From: Prosthecobacter sp.
Lineage (GTDB): Bacteria > Verrucomicrobiota > Verrucomicrobiia > Verrucomicrobiales > Verrucomicrobiaceae
Length of the DNA stretch: 64,000 nt
NCBI GenBank assembly: GCA_019186985.1
Contig: JABARQ010000047.1
Coordinates: forward strand, 62,001 to 126,000
Reading direction: 5' to 3'
Both the position numbers and the translations under genes were made by a program. The notes below the pieces were generated by a model that saw nothing but the letters and a program-made list of their open reading frames with translations, ran no database searches and was not told the origin of the DNA. Position 1 is the stretch's first letter. Each line of letters starts with the position of its first letter. This document shows, in pieces, positions 55,890-64,000 of the stretch.

Positions 55890-57284
55890 ATGAAAAGCAC
55901 CGATATCCGTGTGACGTCCGCCTCCGTTTACTTTCTCCCTGTCACCATGAGGGTGCCGCTGAAGTTCGGACCTGAAACCGTGACAAGCGCCGTCTGCCTC
56001 CGGGTGAAGGTGGGCGTTGTCGACCGCCAGGGCCGCAGTGCCGAAGGCTGGGGCGAAACACCGCTGAGCGTGTCCTGGGTCTGGCCGAGCACGCTGGCCG
56101 TGGGCGAAAGGCTGGAACGCATGCAGGACTTCTCGGTCCACCTCGCCCGCAAGCTGGTGGCGAGTGGTCTGACCGGCCACCCGATGGAGATTGGGGCCGA
56201 CTTCATCCATGGCCCTCTGGCGGCAACGCTGAAGGAGGCCAACGCCAGGGCTGGTGGACCGGAGATGCCTTATCTGGGCTCGCTTGTCGCCTACAGCGCC
56301 TTCGACATCGCCGTTCATGACGCCTTCGGCAACCTGCTCGGATGCGACGTCTATGACACCTACGGCCCGGACTTCATGAGCCGCGACCTCAGCGCCTACA
56401 TCGAGGCGGAAGCAGGCAGCGGCATCGACTTCCGCAGCAAATTTCCCCAGGACTTCCTGGTGAGAAGTGCACCCAAGACACTGCCGGTCTGGCACCTCGT
56501 CGGCGGAGTGGACGCCCTGGAGGCCTGCGACCTGAACGGCAGTGAGCCGAAGGACGAACATCCGGTGCTGCTCGCCGACTGGATCCAGCGCGACGGGCTG
56601 AAGTGCCTGAAGGTGAAGCTGCGCGGGACCGACGCCGCCTGGGATTATGAGCGCATGGTGCGTGTCGGACGCATCGGCCTCGCCCATGGCGTGCGCTGGC
56701 TGAGCGCCGACTTCAACTGCACCGTGCAGGATCCCGCCTACGTCAACGCCATCACCGACCGCCTGCTGGCGGACGAGCCGGAAATCTACGCCCGCACGCT
56801 GTATGTGGAGCAACCCTTCCCCTACGACCTGGAGGCGCATCAGATCGACGTCCGCAGCGTCTCGGCACGCAAGCCGTTGTTTCTGGATGAAAGCGCCCAT
56901 GACTGGGAGTTCGTCAGGCTGGGCCGCAGGCTCGGCTGGAGCGGGGTGGCCCTGAAGACCTGCAAGACCCAGACCGGCGCGCTGCTGAGCCTCTGCTGGG
57001 CCAAGGCTCATGGCATGCCGCTCATGGTGCAGGACCTGACCAATCCGATGCTGGCGATGATCCCGCATGTCAGGCTCGCCGCCCACGCCGGCACCATCCA
57101 GGGCGTGGAATGCAACGCCATGCAGTTTTATCCGGATGCATCCGTCATCGAGGAGCGTGTCCACCCCGGGCTATACCGCCGTCGTGAAGGCGTGGTGGGC
57201 CTTTCAACGCTGAGTGGAAGCGGATTTGGCCATCGTGTCGATGAGATCGCCAGGCACCTGCCGGCTCCTGCGGCGGTCGTGTGA
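55890..57284 (+). CDS. Enolase-superfamily (MR/MLE-type) dehydratase or racemase
   Basis: A 464-residue protein with the enolase fold. An N-terminal capping domain (about 1-150) is followed by the barrel, which carries Lys pair CLKVKLRG (about residue 245), metal ligands Asp in WLSADFN (about 273), Glu in TLYVEQPFP (about 310) and Asp in LFLDESAHD (about 331), and a second base in LKTCKTQTG (about 350). These are all the catalytic elements of the MLE subgroup. The substrate, typically a sugar acid or dipeptide, cannot be predicted. It is divergent from the L,D-transpeptidase gene. Confidence 0.88.
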   Translation: MKSTDIRVTSASVYFLPVTMRVPLKFGPETVTSAVCLRVKVGVVDRQGRSAEGWGETPLSVSWVWPSTLAVGERLERMQDFSVHLARKLVASGLTGHPMEIGADFIHGPLAATLKEANARAGGPEMPYLGSLVAYSAFDIAVHDAFGNLLGCDVYDTYGPDFMSRDLSAYIEAEAGSGIDFRSKFPQDFLVRSAPKTLPVWHLVGGVDALEACDLNGSEPKDEHPVLLADWIQRDGLKCLKVKLRGTDAAWDYERMVRVGRIGLAHGVRWLSADFNCTVQDPAYVNAITDRLLADEPEIYARTLYVEQPFPYDLEAHQIDVRSVSARKPLFLDESAHDWEFVRLGRRLGWSGVALKTCKTQTGALLSLCWAKAHGMPLMVQDLTNPMLAMIPHVRLAAHAGTIQGVECNAMQFYPDASVIEERVHPGLYRRREGVVGLSTLSGSGFGHRVDEIARHLPAPAAVV

Positions 57285-57349
57285 TCCTTTTTGTGAAAAC
57301 ATCCGCTCTTTGGCCCGCAGGCGGCGTATCCACGTCCTCCACCTTCACC

Positions 57350-57790
57350 ATGCCTGAGGCAGACCCCATCGACCGAGACCTTTCCCAGCAGGATCCACGC
57401 GCCAACTTCCTTCCCTACCCGGCTTCACGCCTGGCGGCGAAAATTATTCCGCAGGACCTCACCAATTTCAAAAGCCGCGGCATCACCCGGGTGGAGCGTG
57501 AGCTGCAGCAGGAGCTCGTCGAACTCCGCGAAGCCTACCTGAAGGTGGTTGACGCGTTCAACTGGAACAAGCTCATCTACGAATCCCAGTTCGGCTTCGA
57601 GCCGGTGGTGGGTGAGGTTTACCACCTCTACGAAATCGACGGACGCCGTCATCTCAGCATGATCGAGCCCGCCTCCTGGCATCAGCGCTGGATCGGCACC
57701 TTCCGCCTGAACGCGGACGGACGATGGCAGGCGGAGAAGGTCGCCGATGACTTTGACATCCGCTCCTTTGTCAGCACCGCCGTGGTCTGA
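57350..57790 (+). CDS. DUF2452 protein
   Basis: A 146-residue cytoplasmic protein of the DUF2452 family: NFLPYPASRLAAKIIPQDLTNFK, then LREAYLKVVDAFNWNKLIYES, and FEPVVGEVYHLYEIDGRRHLSMIEPASW. A GTG start at 57281 overlapping the upstream stop by four bases is also possible and would lengthen the protein to 169 residues; the extra residues do not look conserved. Its function is unknown. It follows the enolase-superfamily gene and abuts the stop of the polyprenyl synthase gene with no gap (TGATCA). Confidence 0.8.
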   Translation: MPEADPIDRDLSQQDPRANFLPYPASRLAAKIIPQDLTNFKSRGITRVERELQQELVELREAYLKVVDAFNWNKLIYESQFGFEPVVGEVYHLYEIDGRRHLSMIEPASWHQRWIGTFRLNADGRWQAEKVADDFDIRSFVSTAVV

Positions 57791-58810
57791 TCAGGCGCAG
57801 CGGGGCGGAAGCAGGCAGTTGGCAAGCAGACCGCGCAGGTAGGCGGCGATTCCAAGGAAGGCGTCCTTGTAGGCAGAACCGGACAGGCAGGCCAGCTCCG
57901 CCTCAGCGTCCGTGATCATCTTCTGCGCGAAGCAGACCGCCTTCTCAATCGCCCCCTCATAGTCGGCGATGCCGGCGAGAATGCCCGTGTCCATCGGCTC
58001 CCCCTGCAGCAGCATGCGGTTCAGTTTCTGCTTCTGCACATCGGTCGCCTCCATCAGCAGGTAGAGGATCGGCAGCGTCAGCTTGCCGCGTGCCAGGTCC
58101 GTCCCCAGGGTCTTGCCCACCTTGGATTCGTCACCGACCAGATCCAGGCAGTCATCATAAATCTGGTACACCGTGCCCAGCTTCATGCCGAAGCTGTGGA
58201 GGGCGTCCTGCACGTCCTGGGAAACCCCGTTGAGGCGGGCCCCCAGTCCGGCGGCGGCGGCAAAGAGCGCCGCCGTCTTCATCTCAATCATCCGCAGGTA
58301 ATCGGGAATGGACAGGTTCAGGTCAAAGCGACGCTGGGTCTGCAGGATCTCACCGCTGCAGACATCCCGGGACGCCCTGGCGATCTGACGGCAGACCTCC
58401 GTGTCATCAAACTCCGTCGCCAGTTCCAATGCGTAGGCGAAAAGCGCATCCCCAAGCAGCACGCTGAGAGAATTCCCCCACTTGGCCGCTGCCGTGGGCA
58501 GCCCGCGACGGGTCGCCGCACCATCCATGATGTCATCATGCACCAGGGAGGCGATGTGCACGAGTTCGAGAATCACGGACAGCCGGGTGTGAGCCGCCGT
58601 CTTGCCGCCCGTCGCCCCGCCGGCCATCAGGACCAGGGCCGGGCGAATTCGTTTGCCCGCAGTCTGACAGACGTAGGCCACATAACCTTCCACGGCAGGG
58701 TCAAAGGCCTTTGCCTGATCCCGGATCGCAGATTCCACCACCAGCAGGTCCTCGCGAATAAGCTCGAAAGGGAAAACCGGGGCGCTGGCTTCTGGAGGTG
58801 TGGCGGTCAT
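57791..58810 (-). CDS. Polyprenyl diphosphate synthase
   Basis: A 339-residue trans-prenyltransferase. The first Asp-rich motif DDIMDGAATRRG (about residues 92-103) and the second DDCLD (about 218-222, in YQIYDDCLDLVGDE) bind Mg-diphosphate. GKRIRPALVLMAGG is also typical. The small residue two positions before the first motif points to a medium or long chain (octaprenyl-type, quinone side chain), but the chain length is not certain. The upstream region is divergent with the sensor kinase. Confidence 0.92.
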   Translation of the reverse strand: MTATPPEASAPVFPFELIREDLLVVESAIRDQAKAFDPAVEGYVAYVCQTAGKRIRPALVLMAGGATGGKTAAHTRLSVILELVHIASLVHDDIMDGAATRRGLPTAAAKWGNSLSVLLGDALFAYALELATEFDDTEVCRQIARASRDVCSGEILQTQRRFDLNLSIPDYLRMIEMKTAALFAAAAGLGARLNGVSQDVQDALHSFGMKLGTVYQIYDDCLDLVGDESKVGKTLGTDLARGKLTLPILYLLMEATDVQKQKLNRMLLQGEPMDTGILAGIADYEGAIEKAVCFAQKMITDAEAELACLSGSAYKDAFLGIAAYLRGLLANCLLPPRCA

Positions 58811-59015
58811 TGATGAAAAAGAAGGCGGTCGAACAACAGAAACGGCGCCAGGCCCCTTCAGTCGCGCAGTGTGAATTCTACGTCAAATACGAGCTTCGGA
58901 GAATCCCGGCTGACAATCCCGTCTGGAAATGGGTGCCGTCAAAAAGCGACAACAATCCTGTCAGCCTCTGCAGAGTTCATTAGGAAGCTTCCGAATCCCG
59001 CCTGCCAGGGCTGGC

Positions 59016-60722
59016 ATGACACAGCAGTCCTTAACAAATTCAAATAAACGCTTGATAAATTCCATAAATTTAGTAATTTATAGGGCTGTGTTCAACTTTT
59101 TAGCATTCAGTAATGAGTTTCTCCTGTCCTGCTTTCTGAGTGGGCCGGGGCTTGGCTCGTTTCTGACGGCTGCCGGACGCGGGGGCGGATTGGTTCTGCC
59201 AGCGGAGTCCATGCCGGGATGGTTATCGCTGCTCGCCCAGGCCGGCCCTGAACAGGGGATGTCGACGAAATGCCTGACGATGTTCGCCCTTTCCCTGCCG
59301 ATCGTCTGCATCACGGGGCTGGCGGCAGGCATGTGCCTGCGCGCCCTGGATTACAGCAAGAGAAGGGTGAAGGAGGCGGAGGAAATTGCCGAGGAACTGC
59401 GCTTCACCCACGAACAATGGGACAACATCGTGCGGGCCGTGGAGGGTGTCCTGTGGCAGCGCGACGCCAACACCTGGAACTTCATCAGCATCAGCGAACA
59501 GGCGGAGGGGTTCCTGGGCTACAGCAGGGAGGCCTGGCTGAACGGGGCCGATGTCTTCACCCGGTGGATTCACCCGGAGGACCTCGACAGGGTGCAGATG
59601 ACCTGGCGGGAGCTGCTGCCGTTCCCCAAGAAGTACCAGGTTGAATTTCGCATGCTCGCCGCCGACGGCTCCTGGCGCTGGATTTGTGAAAACGGCGCCT
59701 CCCTCAAGGACCAGTCGGGCGAGCTCACCATCTGCGGCCTGAGCAAGGACGTCACTTCGCGCATGGAGGAGAACGAGGCGCGCCGCATGCTCCACCGCCA
59801 GCAGCTTGAGGCAGCCCACGAGTCGGGCAAGGCGGAGATTGCCAAGAGCGTGCTGCACAATGTCGGCAACGTCATGAACAGCCTCAACGTCAGCGCCAAG
59901 CTGCACATGGAGGCCATCGCCGCCTCCCGCGCCCCCAACCTGGGAAGGGCGGCCAGGCTGCTGAAGGAAAACCAGGAGAACCTGGCGCAGTTCATCAAGG
60001 GCACGCGCCAGGGCCGCAGGCTCCCCGAATACCTCATCACGGTGAGCGAACACCTCGAGGAGGAAAACCGCAGGCTCTACAACGAGGCGATGGCCATGGT
60101 CCACCACATCGAGCACATGCGCGACATCATCACCCTGGAGCAGGTGAACGGACGCACCTCGGCCTTTGAGGAGCAGGTTGACCTCGCCGGGCTTGTCGAG
60201 CAGGCCCTGGCGCTGGAAGGCGACATCCTGATGGACAACGAGATCATCATCGAGAGGAATTACGCCGACGTGCCGCCGCAGTGGATCTCCAGGAGCCAGT
60301 TCCTGCAGGTGCTGGTCAACCTTGTCAGCAACGCCCGCCATGCCGTCTGCGCCAGCGGGGTCACCGGCCCCCGGCGGATCAGCCTGGGCATCCAGCCGCC
60401 GAAGAACGGCTGGATCACCATCAGCGTGGCTGACAACGGCTGCGGCATCAGCAGGACCAACCTGGCGCGCATCTTCACCCATGGATTCACCACACGCCGG
60501 GACGGCAACGGCTTCGGCCTGCACCATGCCGCCCTGCTTGTTGAGGAGATGGGAGGCAGGCTGCGCGCCGAAAGCGAAGGCGAGGGCCACGGCGCCGTCT
60601 TCACCCTGGAGCTGCCCTCAAGAACCGAAATGCCCCAGTCCACCGCCTACCCAGGCGCGGCCGCAGCGTCCGACGTCATGGTCAAAAGCACCCTGCTTCA
60701 ACATTCAGCGCTCATTCGATGA
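59016..60722 (+). CDS. PAS-domain sensor histidine kinase
   Basis: A sensor kinase of about 500-570 residues. The start is uncertain: I give the ATG at 59016, but GTG at 59088 or ATG at 59211 are plausible because the first 30 residues are K/N/I-rich and cover a promoter-like AT stretch. A membrane helix (CLTMFALSLPIVCITGLAAG) is followed by a coiled segment, a PAS/PAC domain (LWQRDANTWNFISISEQAEGFLGY to GSWRWICENGASLKDQSGELTICGLSKDVT), and a DHp region with the H-box variant SVLHNVGNVMNSLNVSA. The ATPase domain follows (VNLVSNARHAV, ADNGCGISRTNLARIF, GFGLHHAALLVEEMGG). It overlaps the next gene by four bases. Confidence 0.9.
   Translation: MTQQSLTNSNKRLINSINLVIYRAVFNFLAFSNEFLLSCFLSGPGLGSFLTAAGRGGGLVLPAESMPGWLSLLAQAGPEQGMSTKCLTMFALSLPIVCITGLAAGMCLRALDYSKRRVKEAEEIAEELRFTHEQWDNIVRAVEGVLWQRDANTWNFISISEQAEGFLGYSREAWLNGADVFTRWIHPEDLDRVQMTWRELLPFPKKYQVEFRMLAADGSWRWICENGASLKDQSGELTICGLSKDVTSRMEENEARRMLHRQQLEAAHESGKAEIAKSVLHNVGNVMNSLNVSAKLHMEAIAASRAPNLGRAARLLKENQENLAQFIKGTRQGRRLPEYLITVSEHLEEENRRLYNEAMAMVHHIEHMRDIITLEQVNGRTSAFEEQVDLAGLVEQALALEGDILMDNEIIIERNYADVPPQWISRSQFLQVLVNLVSNARHAVCASGVTGPRRISLGIQPPKNGWITISVADNGCGISRTNLARIFTHGFTTRRDGNGFGLHHAALLVEEMGGRLRAESEGEGHGAVFTLELPSRTEMPQSTAYPGAAAASDVMVKSTLLQHSALIR
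59052..59080 (+). promoter_or_regulatory. Possible promoter of the kinase/regulator/FadL operon
   Basis: TTGATA (59052-59057) stands 16-17 bases before an AT-rich TAATTTATA stretch (59074-59082) in the only strongly AT-rich segment of the region. It lies inside the longest possible kinase reading frame, which argues for a later start codon. Confidence 0.33.
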
Positions 60723-62527
60723 ACACCGCCAACAACCGCATCCTGATCGTCGATGACAACCCCACCATCCGTGAGGACTACCGGCGCATCCTGTGCCCGT
60801 CCAACGATGACGCGGACATGCTGGACGACCTGGAGGCGGCCGTGTTTGACGCCACCTGCCAGTATGAGAAGCTCCGGCCCAATTTTCAGACCGCCTTTGC
60901 CACCCAGGGGGATGCCGCCGCCCAGCTGGCCCAGTCCGCCATGGACCAGGGCATGCCCTTCGCCGTGGCCATCGTCGACATCCGCATGCCCCCGGGCATC
61001 GACGGCGTTGAAACCGTGAAGCGCCTCTGGCGCGTGCAGACCGACCTGCAGATCATCCTCTGCACCGCCTATGCCGACTACTCCTGGCAGGGCATCATCC
61101 GCGAACTCGGCGTCTCCCACCGCCTGGTCGTCCTCAAGAAGCCCTTCGACCCCATCGAAGTCCTCCAGCTCTGCATGGCCATGACCACCAAGTGGGCTGC
61201 GGAACGCGAAATGGCCTGCCGCCAGCTCGCCCTGCAGAACCGCCTCGTCGCCAGCGTGCAGCAGGTCGAGCGCGTCGCCGGCGAACTTCACCAGGAGCGC
61301 AGGCACCGGCAGGACGACGGGCAGTCCAAGTCGGAGGCCGAGATGGTTGACATGATGTCCGGACTCGTCACCGGCATCGCCCACGACTTCAACAACGCCC
61401 TCACCGTCATCCAGGGACACCTCAGCGCGGCCCTCATGACCTCCGACTTCACGGGCACCCTGGAGATGCCCCTGGAGCAGATGCTCCAGGCCGCCCAGCG
61501 CGCCTCCATGCTCAGCAGGCAGATGATGGCCCTCACTTCGGACGTCGAGATCCCCACGGAAAGCCGCCTCATCAACCTCGTCGAACTGCTCGAACAGCAG
61601 ATGGAGATGATCCAGCGCGTCATGCGCGAACGCATCCAGGTCGAGATCTGCCACGCCGGCCAGGACGTCTTCATCCGCGCCTCCGACACCCTGATCCTCA
61701 GGCTCGTGAACCTGCTGATCGTCCGTTCCAGGGAACTCATGCCCAAGGGCGGCAAGCTCACGGTCACGGTCGGCAGCCGTGACATCACCTCCGCCGAAGA
61801 GGCGGCCGGGCTGCACTCGTCCGCACAGCGCGGCAGGTATTCCGTGCTCCAGTTTGATGACACCTGCCTGCACGGCGCCGCGCCCGAAGACCGCTCCCAC
61901 CCGCTCTGGCAGGAAACCACGGCCGACCACGAGCCGGCCCGCATCCTCTCCGCACGGCGGCTGGTCGATCATCTCGGCGGCTGGATGTCGGTGGAACTCA
62001 TCGAGGGCGCCGGCTGCCGCCACACCATCTTCATCCCGTCGGCAACCATGGACGCCAGGGAGCAGAACCGCAGCTCCAGGCCCCCGGCCGGCCTCACCGT
62101 CCTCGTCGTCGACGATGAAAAGTCCGTTTGCGACATCCTTGGTTATGTCCTCTCCAGCCAGGGGCACCGCGTCCTCAAGGCGCATCATGCGATGGAGGCC
62201 TGGACCCAGTGGCAGACCCACGACCAGAACATCGACCTTGTCATCGCCGACATCTATCTGCCCGATGGAGTGACCGGCTTTGAGCTGGTCCGCCACATGA
62301 AGGCCCAGAGGCCATCGCTGCCCGTCATCTACATGAGCGGCTACCAGCCGGACACCTTCAGCGAAGGAGAAAATCTCACCATTGGAATAAATTACCTTTC
62401 CAAACCTTTTGATGTCCTTGATCTTTTAAGCACCACCGCCAGGGCGCTGGAGTCATCCACGCCACCGACGGCCGACCAGGCGTTCAGACCCGTGACTTCC
62501 GAACCGCATCCAGCCCAACAACCATGA
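60719..62527 (+). CDS. REC - histidine kinase-like - REC response-regulator protein
   Basis: A 602-residue protein. REC1 (about 6-150) has RILIVDD, phosphoacceptor Asp87 (AIVDIRMPPG) and Lys140/141 (LKKPFD), with an unusual insert of about 40 residues after the first helix. A long helix leads to a DHp box GIAHDFNNALTVIQGHL (His222). The following ATPase-like domain (about 320-440) lacks a convincing N box (RLVNLLIVRSRELM) and G1 box (VLQFDDTCLHGAAPED), so kinase activity is doubtful. REC2 (about 460-575) has VLVVDDEKS, Asp511 (VIADIYLPDG) and Lys562 (YLSKPFD). The start and stop overlap both neighbours by ATGA. Confidence 0.9.
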   Translation: MNTANNRILIVDDNPTIREDYRRILCPSNDDADMLDDLEAAVFDATCQYEKLRPNFQTAFATQGDAAAQLAQSAMDQGMPFAVAIVDIRMPPGIDGVETVKRLWRVQTDLQIILCTAYADYSWQGIIRELGVSHRLVVLKKPFDPIEVLQLCMAMTTKWAAEREMACRQLALQNRLVASVQQVERVAGELHQERRHRQDDGQSKSEAEMVDMMSGLVTGIAHDFNNALTVIQGHLSAALMTSDFTGTLEMPLEQMLQAAQRASMLSRQMMALTSDVEIPTESRLINLVELLEQQMEMIQRVMRERIQVEICHAGQDVFIRASDTLILRLVNLLIVRSRELMPKGGKLTVTVGSRDITSAEEAAGLHSSAQRGRYSVLQFDDTCLHGAAPEDRSHPLWQETTADHEPARILSARRLVDHLGGWMSVELIEGAGCRHTIFIPSATMDAREQNRSSRPPAGLTVLVVDDEKSVCDILGYVLSSQGHRVLKAHHAMEAWTQWQTHDQNIDLVIADIYLPDGVTGFELVRHMKAQRPSLPVIYMSGYQPDTFSEGENLTIGINYLSKPFDVLDLLSTTARALESSTPPTADQAFRPVTSEPHPAQQP

Positions 62528-63765
62528 AGCTCAATCCCATCCCATGCTGCCTCGCAGCCTGCCTCGGCCTTCTGCTGATGACCACGCAGTCCATGAAGGG
62601 CGCGGAGTCGCTGTCCCTGATCCCGGACTCCGCCGAGGCTCTAGGAACCGCCGGCGGACGTTATGCCAACCTCGGTGACGCCACCGTGGTCAGGGTCTCC
62701 CCGGCCAGCATGGTGGACGCCGAACAACCTGTTCTTCAAGTCAACACCGGCATCTGGCATGGTGACGTCAAGTTTGGCTCGGTCACCGGAGTCCACCTTG
62801 AGCACAACGACCCCTGGGTCTATCCGGGCAGCGTCTACGCCATCCTGCCCGTCATTCCCGGCAGGCTTGCCTTCGGCGTCGGCATCAGCACGCCTTACGG
62901 CCTTGGCTCCAGCTATTCCAAGAGCAGCGCCCTGCGCTACCTCGTGCCCTATGAATCCAGCCTTCGCACGATGAGCATCACCCCGGCCGTGTCATGGCGT
63001 GTCAGCAAGAGCGTCACCGCAGGCCTTGGCCTGGACATCATGCAGGGCACCCTGGGCATCAACCAGGTCGTCCCCCTGGGCGGCTTCGACGGCGAGTTCC
63101 ACTTTGACGCCACCGGCTGGGGCGTCAGCGGTTATGGCAGCATCCGCTGGGACATCACCGAACACCAGCGCATCGCCCTCGTCGGCAGGCTGCCTCTGCG
63201 CGTGAAGATGGAGGGCACGTTCAGCGCCGACGGCGTCGCCCCGGGCCTGCCCGCCGGCTTTGACAACCACAGCAGCTTCGACACCGAGATGACCTTCCCC
63301 GGCTCCATCGCGCTGGGCTACGGCATCGACGTCACCGACCGGCTCACCCTCGGCCTGGATTTCAAATGGTCCGCCAACAGCTCCCACGACGACATCCCCC
63401 TCAACACGAGCAACAGCAACAGCCTGCTGCCCACAAACTCCATCCCCCTCAAATGGAGGAACTCCATCGACATCGGCACCGGGGCCAGCTACCGGATCAA
63501 CGACGCCTGGGTCGCCCGCGCCGGCTACCTGTTCTCGGAAAACTCCATGCCCGGCGGCACCTTCATGCCATCCATCCCGGCCTATGACCGCCACATCTTC
63601 AGCCTTGGCCTTGGCTGGAAGGGCAAGTCCAACAGCGTCGACCTGACCTACGGCTTCATCTACAATCCGGCCCGCACCGTCTCGGACGCGGACACGGCGG
63701 CCTTCAACGGCCGCTACAGGCACCAGTGGCACGTCGTGATGCTCAGCATCGGCCACAAGTTCTGA
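62524..63765 (+). CDS. FadL/OmpP1-family outer-membrane transport protein
   Basis: A 413-residue exported beta-barrel with a signal peptide (CCLAACLGLLLMTTQSMKGAE). The FadL signature appears as DSAEALGTAGGRYANLGDATVVRVSPASM, followed by alternating strands (LAFGVGISTPYGLGSSY, IALGYGIDVTDRLTLGLDFKW, SVDLTYGFIYNPARTV) and the C-terminal HQWHVVMLSIGHKF with terminal Phe. FadL proteins take up long-chain fatty acids or aromatic hydrocarbons. Its ATG overlaps the regulator gene stop (ATGA), so its translation is coupled to the two-component system, which suggests the signal concerns what this pore imports or exports. Confidence 0.9.
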   Translation: MKLNPIPCCLAACLGLLLMTTQSMKGAESLSLIPDSAEALGTAGGRYANLGDATVVRVSPASMVDAEQPVLQVNTGIWHGDVKFGSVTGVHLEHNDPWVYPGSVYAILPVIPGRLAFGVGISTPYGLGSSYSKSSALRYLVPYESSLRTMSITPAVSWRVSKSVTAGLGLDIMQGTLGINQVVPLGGFDGEFHFDATGWGVSGYGSIRWDITEHQRIALVGRLPLRVKMEGTFSADGVAPGLPAGFDNHSSFDTEMTFPGSIALGYGIDVTDRLTLGLDFKWSANSSHDDIPLNTSNSNSLLPTNSIPLKWRNSIDIGTGASYRINDAWVARAGYLFSENSMPGGTFMPSIPAYDRHIFSLGLGWKGKSNSVDLTYGFIYNPARTVSDADTAAFNGRYRHQWHVVMLSIGHKF

Positions 63766-63888
63766 TTTTATTTTTGGTTGTGCCAGGGCCGGGAGAGTGC
63801 TTGCAGGGTTAGCCCGTTTCATGGCAGTTGTTGTCAGGCACGGGATCATCCAAGGCTCCCACACCCGAGCAGACGTTCCGAACACCTC

Positions 63889-64000
63889 ATGGCCAATGAA
63901 ATCATCCTTCCAAATGCCGCGGGCGGCCAGCTCGCCGGGGACAGGCTGAGCATCATCTACTGCCGCAACAGCCAGGGTGCCGAGGTGCGCGGCACCCTGC
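63889..64000 (+). CDS. Unknown protein, N-terminus only
   Basis: An open frame begins at the ATG 63889 with MANEIILPNAAGGQLAG and continues to the window edge for 37 codons. It is too short to assign. It starts 124 bp after the FadL gene on the same strand, with no visible Shine-Dalgarno sequence. Confidence 0.5.
   Translation, partial: MANEIILPNAAGGQLAGDRLSIIYCRNSQGAEVRGTL

Noticed and set aside
58798-58983. 61-codon plus-strand frame upstream of the sensor kinase
   Set aside because: It overlaps the start of the polyprenyl synthase gene on the other strand and has no signal, motif or start context. A real small protein cannot be ruled out but is not supported.

Overview
This 64 kb window is a chromosomal segment of a GC-rich member of the phylum Verrucomicrobiota, most likely close to the Verrucomicrobiaceae (Prosthecobacter / Verrucomicrobium type). 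The evidence is a DUF1549/DUF1553 cytochrome-like protein, a giant 'PVC-type' CxxCH heme protein, several PQQ-propeller proteins, many Tat, Sec and lipoprotein export signals, and the gene order tRNA-Thr, tuf, tRNA-Trp, secE, nusG, rplKAJL, rpoBC, which I associate with the PVC superphylum. I see no phage, insertion sequence, integrase, CRISPR array or rRNA. It reads as stable chromosome with dense coding and few long gaps. Most start codons lack a visible Shine-Dalgarno sequence.

Layout. 1-5.5 kb: the start of a Tat-exported oxidoreductase, a large PSD1-type cytochrome protein, and a cysteine desulfurase with a YkgJ-type cysteine-cluster protein. 5.5-10.3 kb: a minus-strand capsule/EPS export set (Wza-like lipid-side export protein, Wzc-like tyrosine autokinase, an outer-membrane beta-barrel, a secreted unknown) ending at tRNA-Gly. 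10.8-11.7 kb: a primary-like sigma-70 factor. 11.7-18.7 kb: a minus-strand run of seven genes. Two membrane-anchored coiled-coil paralogues come first, then a 60-residue lipoprotein, a fused circularly permuted ATP-grasp/alpha-E protein, a transglutaminase, a secreted metal-binding-like protein and MobA. This is the best candidate here for an under-described system. 19.0-22.3 kb: a fused siroheme/heme enzyme (CobA-HemD) and a KDPG aldolase/KDG kinase pair.

22.4-35.7 kb is the core transcription/translation cluster, all on the minus strand, closed by a strong terminator after rpoC and carrying a long symmetric hairpin between rplL and rpoB. 35.8-47.2 kb holds exported proteins (two PQQ propellers, a TlpA thioredoxin, a glycine-zipper lipoprotein, a PVC-type cytochrome/HEAT protein, an esterase, a Dabb lipoprotein, DUF502) around a lone pyruvate dehydrogenase E1 beta gene. 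47.2-50.0 kb encodes a two-subunit 2-oxoacid:ferredoxin oxidoreductase.

50.2-55.8 kb: a small secreted YHS-like protein, then a minus-strand series of an ankyrin/L,D-transpeptidase, a fused MurNAc/GlcNAc kinase-MurQ etherase, RppH, a stand-alone CoaB and an inositol monophosphatase. This links cell-wall crosslinking and cell-wall sugar recycling in adjacent genes. 55.9-58.8 kb: an enolase-superfamily enzyme, a DUF2452 protein and a polyprenyl diphosphate synthase. 59-63.8 kb: a translationally coupled three-gene operon of PAS histidine kinase, a REC-kinase-REC protein whose ATP-binding domain looks degenerate, and a FadL-type outer-membrane transporter. A truncated unknown gene ends the window.
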